Source: JBCCQL01 sp039414355
GTDB taxonomy: Bacteria; Planctomycetota; Planctomycetia; Pirellulales; Lacipirellulaceae
DNA: 64,000 nt
Assembly (NCBI GenBank): GCA_039414355.1
Contig: JBCDJN010000011.1
Span: forward strand, 1 to 64,000
Direction of reading: 5' to 3'
In this document: positions 57,802 through 64,000 of the stretch, in pieces
Layout: every line of letters starts with the position of its first letter
Position numbering within the stretch: position 1 is the first letter of the stretch
Notes under the pieces: model-generated
Database searches by the model: none
Seen by the model: only the letters and a program-made list of their open reading frames with translations
What the model was told of the DNA's origin: nothing
Position numbers and translations under genes: made by a program

Positions 57802-57836
57802 ACTTCTGACTTCTGCCTTCTCACTTCTGACTTTGG
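57802..57836 (+). repeat. ACTTCTG heptamer array (inverted partner)
   Basis: The units ACTTCTG, ACTTCTG, CCTTCTC, ACTTCTG, ACTTTGG are the reverse complement type of the array at 57751. The two could form a hairpin of about 28 bp with mismatches. Confidence 0.92.
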
Positions 57837-58055
57837 ACTGTTGTGAAAGCTCTACGTCACGGCGTGGGTGTGGTCAAAAAGCGCTGGCGTGGCGTGGGGG
57901 CGACATCGGCGGGTGGCGGGCGGCGTCGCTCCGCCTTTGCCGGTGGCGCCGTTTGGCGCGGCTGGCATCCACCCGGCGTGCCGCGGGTGCTATGCTGCCA
58001 CCGGCGGAGTCTGGCTCGGGCAAGACTGCTCCCTCAGCGGCGAATACCGTCCATC

Positions 58056-58757
58056 ATGGAACCAACCTTCATCCTGTTCGCGGTGCTCGGCGTGGCGGTG
58101 TTTGCCGCGATCGCCTACTACGCGCACCTGCAGGAGAAGAAACGCCGGGAGGCGCTGGCGGCCTTCGCGGACGAGATGGGCTGGCGGTTCTCGCCCGAGC
58201 CCGACCGCACGCTGCCCGACCGCTACCCAGAGCACCGCGTCTTCCGGCGAGGGCATTCCCGTGTTGGCCGCAACGCCATCCGCGGAGCGCTCGCAGTGGA
58301 GTCCGAAGGAGGGGACCGGCTTGAGCTGCCCATCGAGATGGGCGATTACAAGTACACCACCGGTTCCGGCAAGAACAAGCGGACGCACAACCTGAGCTAC
58401 CTGCTCATCCAGGCCCCGCCCGGCACGCGGAACAGCCTGGCGATCCGCACCGAGAACTTCGCGGACAAGATGGCCGCTGCGATGGGGTTTGACGACATCG
58501 ACTTCGAGTCGGTCGAGTTCTCCGACCGGTTCCACGTGAAGAGCGACGACAAGCGGTTCGCCTACGACGTGCTGCACCCGCGGATGATGGAATTCCTGAT
58601 GAACTCGATGGCGCCCGACATCGAGCTGCAGACCGGCGCCCTCTGCCTGCACAGCAGTGGCACGCGCTGGGACCCGCCCGAGTTCAAGCTGCGGCTGCGG
58701 TGGGTCCAACAGTTCTTCGCCCTGTGGCCAAGGCACGTTGTCGGCGCGAGGCGCTAG
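58056..58757 (+). CDS. Membrane-anchored protein of unknown function
   Basis: This is a 233-residue protein. One N-terminal membrane segment (residues 4-22, TFILFAVLGVAVFAAIAYYA) is followed by a short coiled stretch (LQEKKRREALAAFADEMGW) and a soluble cytoplasmic domain. That domain includes VESEGGDRLELPIEMGDYKYTT and SVEFSDRFHVKSDDKRFAYD. The latter resembles DUF3137-like domains (RFNxxFxVxxxDxxxA), often near LemA genes, as here. I use the ATG at 58056. Its 3' end overlaps a heptamer array. Confidence 0.7.
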   Translation: MEPTFILFAVLGVAVFAAIAYYAHLQEKKRREALAAFADEMGWRFSPEPDRTLPDRYPEHRVFRRGHSRVGRNAIRGALAVESEGGDRLELPIEMGDYKYTTGSGKNKRTHNLSYLLIQAPPGTRNSLAIRTENFADKMAAAMGFDDIDFESVEFSDRFHVKSDDKRFAYDVLHPRMMEFLMNSMAPDIELQTGALCLHSSGTRWDPPEFKLRLRWVQQFFALWPRHVVGARR

Positions 58758-58771
58758 GCGCGCGGCGCGCG
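58746..58771 (+). repeat. GCGAGGC heptamer array at the 3' end of the membrane-protein gene
   Basis: The units GCGAGGC, GCTAGGC, GCGCGGC, GCGCG overlap the last three codons and stop. Inverted partner at 58793-58826. Confidence 0.85.
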
Positions 58772-58792
58772 TTTCGATTCACTACCCAAGAG

Positions 58793-58826
58793 CTCGCGCC
58801 CTGCGCCTCCCACCTCGCGCCTCGCC
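58793..58826 (+). repeat. CTCGCGC heptamer array ending at the lemA ATG
   Basis: The units CTCGCGC, CCTGCGC, CTCCCAC, CTCGCGC, CTCGCC are followed immediately by the lemA ATG at 58827. The same unit type occurs in frame in uvrD at 42277. Confidence 0.9.
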
Positions 58827-59375
58827 ATGATCTACGTTGTCATCGCCGCCGTCTTGTTGCCGCTGGTCTTTGTGATCGCCAACTACAACCGGCTGGTGAC
58901 CGTTCGCTCGCACCTGCGTGAGAGCTGGGCGGATATCGACGTGGAGATGAAGCGGCGCTACGAACTCATCCCCAACTTGGTCGAGGTGGTGAAGGGCTAC
59001 GCTCAGCACGAGCGGGAGGTGCTGGCCGAGGTCGTTCGCTTGCGGAATCAGGCCGCGGCGTCAGTGGGTTCGGCGACGCAGCAGGCGGTGGACGAGCAGG
59101 CGCTCACGGTTGGAGTCGAGAAGCTGCTGGCCGTGGCCGAGGCGTACCCCAACCTGAAGGCGGACACGCACTACCTGGCGCTGCAGCGGGAGCTGGCGGT
59201 AACCGAAGACCGCATCGCCGCCGCCCGCCGGTTTTACAACGGCAACGTCCGCGAGCTCAACGAGCTGTGCCAGGCGTTCCCCACGAACGTGATCGCGGGC
59301 ATGTTCGGCTTCCAGCGAGCGGACTACTTCGACGCCGGCGAGATGGCCCGGCAGGCGCCGCGCGTGGGGCTGTGA
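58827..59375 (+). CDS. lemA: LemA family protein
   Basis: This is a 182-residue member of the LemA family, an inner-membrane protein with a cytoplasmic helical bundle of unclear function. The N-terminal membrane segment (residues 2-19, IYVVIAAVLLPLVFVIAN) is followed by YNRLVTVRSHLRESWADIDV, then KRRYELIPNLVEVVKGYAQHE. The later signature is RFYNGNVRELNELCQAFPTN and VIAGMFGFQRADYFDAGE. All family blocks are present at normal length. It is preceded directly by a repeat array, so there is no Shine-Dalgarno. Confidence 0.95.
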   Translation: MIYVVIAAVLLPLVFVIANYNRLVTVRSHLRESWADIDVEMKRRYELIPNLVEVVKGYAQHEREVLAEVVRLRNQAAASVGSATQQAVDEQALTVGVEKLLAVAEAYPNLKADTHYLALQRELAVTEDRIAAARRFYNGNVRELNELCQAFPTNVIAGMFGFQRADYFDAGEMARQAPRVGL

Positions 59376-59389
59376 ACGGGGGCGCTCGG

Positions 59390-60790
59390 TCAGGGTGTCT
59401 CGCCGGCGACGATCGGCCGCAGCTCGGCGGCGATAAAGAAGGAGCCGGTGACCACCACCAAGCCTTCGGCAGGCGTCGTTTGGACGGCGTGGTGAAAGGC
59501 GGCGACGGGGTCCTCGATCACTTCGATCGGGGTGACTGCCCGGCAGACGGCTTCGAACCGCCCCGCCAACTCGTCGGGGGCGAGCGCCCGTGAGTTTTCG
59601 ACGAACCGGGTGACCACCACCCGATCGAACTTGGACGCGAAGGCGCCCACGATCGCGTCGACCTGCTTGTCGCGGCTGATGGCCACGACCAGCGTCTTCG
59701 GCTTCGGACTGGGGGGCTCGCCGAGGCTATCGACCAACGCCTCGGCCGAGGCGCCGTTGTGGGCGGTGTCGATCACCAAAGCAGGGCGTTCACTCGTCGG
59801 CGGAAACCACTCCACCCGCGCGGGCAGCCGGGCCAACGCCAACCCATCGCGGCACGCCTGGGCGGTGATGGGCCAGCCCTGATCGCGCAGCTCCAGGACC
59901 GTGGCGATCGCCACCGCCGCGTTGGCCTGCTGGTGCCGGCCGCGGAGGCCGATCTCGATCGCGTCAATCGTCTCTCGCCCCGCCGGCGTCTCGCGCCAGA
60001 ACGCAAGCGGCGGTTTCGCCTCGATATCGAACTGCTCGGTCCGCTCCATCAGCCGGCAGCCCCGCTCGCGGGCGATCTCTGCGATCACGCCGCGCGGTTC
60101 GGGATCGGTAACGCCGCTCACGACCGGCACGCCCGGCTTAACGATGCCCGCCTTCTCGCGGGCGATGGCGCCGAGCGTGTCGCCGAGCTGCTTCGTGTGG
60201 TCGAGGCTGATGCTGGTGATCACCGACACCACCGGCAGGCAGACGTTGGTGGAGTCGAGCCGCCCGCCCAGCCCCACTTCCAGCACCACGGCGTCGCACC
60301 GCTGGTCGGCGAAGTGAACGAGCGCCATCGCCGTGGTGATGTCGAAGAACGTCGGCGGGCCAACACTGTCGGGGTCGCGCTGGGCCTCGGCGTCCATGGC
60401 GTGGACCACGGGCTTGATGCGGTCGACCAACGAGGCGAGCGAATCGGTCGCCATGGACGAGCCGTCGATCGCCCAGCGCTCTTCGATCCGCTCCAGGTGG
60501 GGCGAGCTGTAGACGCCTGTCTTCAGCCCCGCCGCGGTGAGCACCGAGGCGATGAGCGCCGACGTGGAGCCCTTCCCCTTGCTGCCGGCCACGTGGACGA
60601 TCCGCAACGACGCGTCGGGCGAGCCAAGCCGCTGCAACAACTGCCGGATGCGGTCGAGCTTGAGCTGCCGCTCGCTGTACGGGAAGTGGGCGACCCGCTC
60701 GTAGTTGATGCGGCCCATGAGCCACGCCACCGCGGCGTCGCGGCGGGCGGCGGAATCGGTGGGCGACGCGGGCGAGTGGGGCAGGCTCAC
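59390..60790 (-). CDS. folC: Bifunctional folylpolyglutamate/dihydrofolate synthase
   Basis: FolC adds glutamate to dihydropteroate and to folates. It is a Mur-ligase-like ATP enzyme of 466 residues, slightly long. The ATP P-loop is VHVAGSKGKGSTSALIAS (near residue 70), with GLKTGVYSSPHLERIEER. The metal/ATP residues are in AVVLEVGLGGRLDSTNV and SITSISLDHTKQLGDTLG, and KAGIVKPGVPVVSG carries the family Lys. The C-terminal domain has LVIDTAHNGASAEAL. It starts with a GTG at 60790. It converges on lemA by 15 bp. Confidence 0.95.
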   Translation of the reverse strand: MSLPHSPASPTDSAARRDAAVAWLMGRINYERVAHFPYSERQLKLDRIRQLLQRLGSPDASLRIVHVAGSKGKGSTSALIASVLTAAGLKTGVYSSPHLERIEERWAIDGSSMATDSLASLVDRIKPVVHAMDAEAQRDPDSVGPPTFFDITTAMALVHFADQRCDAVVLEVGLGGRLDSTNVCLPVVSVITSISLDHTKQLGDTLGAIAREKAGIVKPGVPVVSGVTDPEPRGVIAEIARERGCRLMERTEQFDIEAKPPLAFWRETPAGRETIDAIEIGLRGRHQQANAAVAIATVLELRDQGWPITAQACRDGLALARLPARVEWFPPTSERPALVIDTAHNGASAEALVDSLGEPPSPKPKTLVVAISRDKQVDAIVGAFASKFDRVVVTRFVENSRALAPDELAGRFEAVCRAVTPIEVIEDPVAAFHHAVQTTPAEGLVVVTGSFFIAAELRPIVAGETP

Positions 60791-61189
60791 GCCCGGATTC
60801 TAGCGGCCGGGCCAGTCGAGTTGAGTGCCCAAAAGGAGCGGGGCCGCCGGGTTGCGGGATGCCCGACGGCCCCGTCGAAGGAGAGCCGCCGCGGACAAGT
60901 GCATCGAGCGTGCCAATCCCGAGCCGGGATGCGTGGATTGGTGAATTCGAGCTCGATTGCGTCGAATTCGCCGCGAATCCCGCCCATTCTGGCATTCGCC
61001 GCTGGCTGGCTCGAACCGCCTTCGGGCGGCGTGCGTTTGTAACTCTCGGCGGGCGCTGTGTAGTTCTTGCCGAGCCGGTCGTGAGACAAGCGAAGCGTGC
61101 GGGGCTAGGCAAAGCCGGCGGCTTCGCCAGAATCGCACAGACGCCGCCAGCAACCCGCCCCAAGTACGCCGCCCCAGCCGTCGCCACCG
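60791..61189 (+). other. Gap between folC and the ABC transporter genes
   Basis: This is 399 bp, divergent promoters expected. A GC-rich hairpin (GGGGCCG ... CGGCCCC, 60840-60873) is present without a T-tract. A frame open over 60859-61203 lacks protein-like features. No gene is supported. Confidence 0.55.
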
Positions 61190-61876
61190 ATGCTTGCGAT
61201 TGAGAACGTCAAGAAGTCGTACCGCGAGCCGGGCGGCGCACCGCTGCCGATCCTCGACGTGCCCCGGCTCGACGTCGCCGCGGGCGAGCAGGTGGTGCTC
61301 CGCGGCCGCAGCGGCTGTGGCAAGACCACGCTGCTGAACGCCGTGGCGGGCCTGACCACCATTGATTCCGGCTCGATCACCATCGGCGGGATCGACGTGA
61401 CCAAGCTGCCCGAGGTGGGTCGCGACCGGTTCCGCGCCCGCAACCTGGGTTACGTCTTTCAAACGTTCAACCTGCTCGCGGCCTTCACGGCGCTTGAGAA
61501 CGTGATGCTCGGCATGACCTTCACCGGGCAGCGGAGCGACCCGGCCCGCGCCCGCGGGCTGCTGGAGAAGGTCGGCCTCGGCCACCGCGAACACCACAAG
61601 CCGGCGGCGCTCTCCGTGGGCGAGCAGCAGCGCGTGGCAGTCGCCCGGGCGCTGGCCAACAAGCCGGTGCTGCTGCTGGCCGACGAACCGACCGCCAACA
61701 TCGACCCGGCGCACCAGCAGCAAGTGGTCGACCTGCTACGCGAAGTGTGCGAGCAAGAGAACGTGGCGATGCTGCTGGTAACGCACTCGCCGGAGGTTTC
61801 CGATCAGTTCGACCGCGTAGAGCAGTTGGAAGAGGTGAATCGGATCGCTTCTCAGGCGACCATTGAATCGGCGTAG
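61190..61876 (+). CDS. ABC transporter ATP-binding protein (LolD/MacB type)
   Basis: This is a 228-residue ATPase. Walker A is RGRSGCGKTTLLNAV (near residue 38), the Q-loop is GYVFQTFNLL, and the signature is LSVGEQQRVAVARAL (SVGEQ in place of SGGQ). Walker B is VLLLADEPTANID, with the H-loop in LVTHSPEV. It is in the LolD/MacB/FtsE subfamily, which pairs with permeases bearing large periplasmic domains; such a permease follows 169 bp downstream. A mechanotransmission role, extruding lipoproteins or small molecules, is likely, but the substrate is unknown. Confidence 0.93.
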   Translation: MLAIENVKKSYREPGGAPLPILDVPRLDVAAGEQVVLRGRSGCGKTTLLNAVAGLTTIDSGSITIGGIDVTKLPEVGRDRFRARNLGYVFQTFNLLAAFTALENVMLGMTFTGQRSDPARARGLLEKVGLGHREHHKPAALSVGEQQRVAVARALANKPVLLLADEPTANIDPAHQQQVVDLLREVCEQENVAMLLVTHSPEVSDQFDRVEQLEEVNRIASQATIESA

Positions 61877-62017
61877 AGATGTGGGGATCGGAAGTAGGAA
61901 TGACGCGCAAGCGAAGGACCAGCGTTGCTCTCGGGGCAACCCCCTCCCCCCGCCCCTCCCCCTGCCGGGGAGGGGAGTTTCGGTCGCCTTGCGGCGACAT
62001 TTCGATCAAGCGTATGC

Positions 62018-62045
62018 CACTCGCCACTAGCCCTCGCCACTACTC
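62018..62045 (+). repeat. CACTAGC-type array before the ABC permease
   Basis: The units CACTCGC, CACTAGC, CCTCGC, CACTACT and one base precede the ATG at 62046. The third unit is 6 bp, exactly as in the flgG array (3300-3326), which argues for common origin of the two. Confidence 0.9.
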
Positions 62046-63608
62046 ATGAGCTTCTGGAAGATCGCCTGGCGGAGCCTGCAGCAGCGGGCGTTTGCTTCTT
62101 CGCTTACGGGGCTCTCCATGGCCCTGGGCGTTTCGCTAGTGGTGTGCGTGATTGTCATCCACCGCGTGGCGGTCCGGCAGTTCACGCAGGACGCGCAAGG
62201 CTACCACCTCATCGTCGGCGGCGGGAAGGGGAGCCCGATGGACCTGGTGCTCAGCACCGTGTTCCACATCGGCAAGCCGCTCTACCCGATCTCTTGGAAC
62301 TACTACCGCGAGTTCACCGACGGCAAGTTCGCCCCGTACGTCGAGGTGGCCGTGCCGTACTGCTTGGGCGATAGCTTCGTGGCGGGCGAGACCATCTACC
62401 GCTGCATCGGCACCACGGCCGACCTCTTCGACAAGATCCAGTACGGGGCCACCGACGACGGCACCGCCATCACCTACCAGTTTGCCGAGGGGCGGAACTT
62501 CAAGACCGAGAACTGCTACGAGGCGGTGGTCGGCTCCATCGTTGCCGCGCAGGCCGGGCTGGGCGTGGGCGACCTCTTCGACCCCACGCACGGCCTGAAC
62601 GCCGAGGGCGACAAGCACAAGTCGTTCAAGGTGGTCGGCGTGCTCGAGCCGACCGGCACGTCGAACGACCGCGCGGTCTTCGTCAACATGGAGGGCTTCT
62701 ACCTGCTGGAGGGGCACGCGCTCTCGCCGCGCACGCCGCCGAAGTCGGGCGAGATGGCCATCCTCGGCGCCGCCGCGGCGAGGGATCGCCGGCTGAATAA
62801 GGGCCAGCGGTTCACGCCGGAGGGGGGAACCGAGCGGGCGGTGATCAGTGTGCTGCCGATGGACAACTCACCGCTCGACAACGCCGTCTTTGTGGACGAC
62901 GCCGCCCTGTCCGCGGCCCTGTCCGCCGCCGGCGAAGGCACGGCGGCGACCGACGACGCCCCGCCCGAAGACGAAGAAGCGCCCCGCGGCACGCTTGCCC
63001 CCGCGGTCTGTTACGACAACGAGGGCAACGAGGTCACGCCACTGCCCGAGGACCAACGCGAGGTGACTTCCATCCTGGTCCTCTGCCGGCAGTTCGGCCA
63101 GATGGCCATCGACGGCGGTGTGAACAAAGACCCGCTTGGCATCGCCCAAGCCGTGGCCGCGCGGAGCGTGATCGATCGCCTCGTGGAGAACATCATCGCC
63201 CCGGTGCGCGTGGTGCTCATGGTGCTCACCGTGCTGATCGTCATCGTGGCGAGCGTGAGCATCCTGGTCAGCATCTACAACAGCATGAGCGAGCGGGCGC
63301 ACGACATCGCCGTGATGCGGGCCCTCGGCGCCAGCCGGTCGGCGGTGATGCTGATCATCCTGGTGGAGTCCATCCTGCTCTCGGTGATGGGCGGCGTGGC
63401 GGGCATGGTGCTCGGGCACGGCCTGGTGGGGCTGGCGGCGCCGAAGGTCGTCGAGCTGACCGGCATCCGGCTCAACCCGATGCAGGGCGACCCGTGGGAA
63501 TGGGTCATCCTGCCGGTGCTGGTGCTGCTTGCGTCGCTGGTGGGCCTGCTGCCCGCCTTGACCGCCTACCGTACCGACGTGGCTAAGTCGCTGAGCGGCG
63601 TTCGGTAA
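62046..63608 (+). CDS. ABC transporter permease (MacB/FtsX family)
   Basis: This is a 520-residue permease. The N-terminus MSFWKIAWRSLQQR leads to TM1 (about residues 17-38, SSLTGLSMALGVSLVVCVIV). The large periplasmic domain (about 40-385) contains VIDRLVENIIAPV near its end. Three C-terminal membrane helices follow, with the family FtsX motif MSERAHDIAVMRALGASRSAVMLI between TM2 and TM3 and a final helix (LPVLVLLASLVGLLPALTAY). It forms the transporter with the ATPase encoded at 61190. An insertion of acidic residues (APPEDEEAPRG, near 310) lies in the periplasmic domain. Confidence 0.92.
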   Translation: MSFWKIAWRSLQQRAFASSLTGLSMALGVSLVVCVIVIHRVAVRQFTQDAQGYHLIVGGGKGSPMDLVLSTVFHIGKPLYPISWNYYREFTDGKFAPYVEVAVPYCLGDSFVAGETIYRCIGTTADLFDKIQYGATDDGTAITYQFAEGRNFKTENCYEAVVGSIVAAQAGLGVGDLFDPTHGLNAEGDKHKSFKVVGVLEPTGTSNDRAVFVNMEGFYLLEGHALSPRTPPKSGEMAILGAAAARDRRLNKGQRFTPEGGTERAVISVLPMDNSPLDNAVFVDDAALSAALSAAGEGTAATDDAPPEDEEAPRGTLAPAVCYDNEGNEVTPLPEDQREVTSILVLCRQFGQMAIDGGVNKDPLGIAQAVAARSVIDRLVENIIAPVRVVLMVLTVLIVIVASVSILVSIYNSMSERAHDIAVMRALGASRSAVMLIILVESILLSVMGGVAGMVLGHGLVGLAAPKVVELTGIRLNPMQGDPWEWVILPVLVLLASLVGLLPALTAYRTDVAKSLSGVR

Positions 63609-63762
63609 CCAACGGCGTTCTCGGCAAGCTCGTTGGGCGATTCGACGAGATTTCCCGCCCGGACCGGGCCGCCTGTGCCGATTGCACAAGCTGTGGGCGT
63701 GCGGCCCCCGGCCGCGTAAACTGTTATGGTTCGCCCCGCCCGTCACGCCGCGCAGGCCAAAG

Positions 63763-64000
63763 ATGATCCGCCGTTTTGCTAGCGTCGTCTCGTGCACGAT
63801 CGCCCTCGCGGCGGCGCCGGTCCTCGCGTGCCCGTTCTGCGTCGCTGAGATGCAGACGCTGAGCGAAGAACTGGCGAGCGCCGACGCCGCGGTGCTGGGC
63901 CGCTTGTTGCTACCGCCCGCGCTCGGCCTGGACCCGCAGGGCGCGACGAGCGACAACCCGTTCAGCGCCGCCGACCCGGAAACGGGCGAGGCGACCTTCC
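63763..64000 (+). CDS. Secreted CPFC-motif protein (3' cut by window edge)
   Basis: This is an open frame to the window end, 79 residues visible. A signal peptide covers about residues 1-22 (FASVVSCTIALAAAPVLA). The mature protein starts directly with CPFCVAEMQTLSEELASAD, followed by AAVLGRLLLP. The CPFC-x6-TLSEE start is familiar from planctomycete secreted proteins of unknown function; CxxC could be redox-active or bind metal or haem. The start is the ATG at 63763. Confidence 0.6.
   Translation, partial: MIRRFASVVSCTIALAAAPVLACPFCVAEMQTLSEELASADAAVLGRLLLPPALGLDPQGATSDNPFSAADPETGEATF

Larger units (their letters stand above)
57742..58055 (+). other. Divergent gap with an inverted heptamer pair
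   Basis: This is 314 bp. The arrays at 57751-57778 and 57802-57836 fill the regulator-proximal part. The remainder (57837-58055) shows no gene or clear promoter; an in-frame upstream extension of the next gene from 57843 is possible but not protein-like. Confidence 0.6.

Noticed and set aside
60840..60873. GC-rich hairpin as a terminator
   Set aside because: No T-tract on either strand and it lies upstream of both flanking genes.
60859..61203. Possible 114-codon plus-strand gene before the ABC ATPase
   Set aside because: No ribosome binding site, no domain, and it overlaps the ATPase start; composition is mixed.

Overview
This 64 kb, GC-rich window looks like a planctomycete chromosome, most likely order Pirellulales. 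That assignment is inferred from gene content, not from any search. The clues are very large flagellin, FlgL and FliD proteins, a futalosine-pathway menaquinone gene (mqnD), an IleS of the eukaryote-like type, secreted Cys/Pro-rich and CPFC proteins, and many start codons without a Shine-Dalgarno. No tRNA, rRNA, CRISPR array or transposase was seen.

Layout. (1) 1-2230: the left edge carries the tail of a circularly permuted ATP-grasp protein abutting a ComF-like tail, then a DUF502 membrane protein and hemC. (2) 2424-21499: a flagellar block on the plus strand, flgF-flgG-flgA-flgH-flgI-flgJ(N)-flgN-flgK-flgL-fliW-csrA-fliC-fliD-fliS. A near-consensus sigma-54 promoter lies before flgF and weaker ones before fliW and fliC. 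The block encodes distal rod, P and L rings, hook-filament junction, filament, cap, the flagellin and junction chaperones, and the FliW/CsrA switch. (3) 21652-31187: mqnD, a phosphoesterase, an M20 amidohydrolase, a minus-strand envelope cluster (membrane protein, GT2 glycosyltransferase, flippase-like protein), an AI-2E family permease and a Gln/Gly-rich secreted protein. (4) 31191-42711: a GCS2 ligase, a PIG-L deacetylase, ileS, purN, an acetyltransferase, a pseudouridine synthase and a UvrD-type helicase. (5) 42708-50806: a BLUF-like protein, a YhaO/YhaN-like pair, carbonic anhydrase, an MBL hydrolase and scpA. (6) 50942-64000: two CCEPEP-repeat secreted proteins, a lipoprotein, a P-loop membrane NTPase, an NtrC-type regulator, lemA, folC, an ABC exporter pair and a truncated CPFC protein.

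The most unusual signal is not a gene. Degenerate 7-bp tandem arrays (units such as TAGAGGC, CACTAGC, GGGGCCA, AATCCGA, CTCGCGC, CAGAAGT) occur at more than a dozen sites. Most end 0-14 bp before a start codon, where a ribosome binding site would sit, and many come as facing inverted pairs. Others are inserted in frame inside ileS and uvrD. A second family, a ~30-bp palindrome (GCGAGCCGG...CCGGAGTGA), has four copies: two in frame in ileS, one nested between inverted heptamer arrays in uvrD, and one directly after a stop codon. Together they look like a small non-coding repeat system that colonises gene starts and tolerant protein loops.
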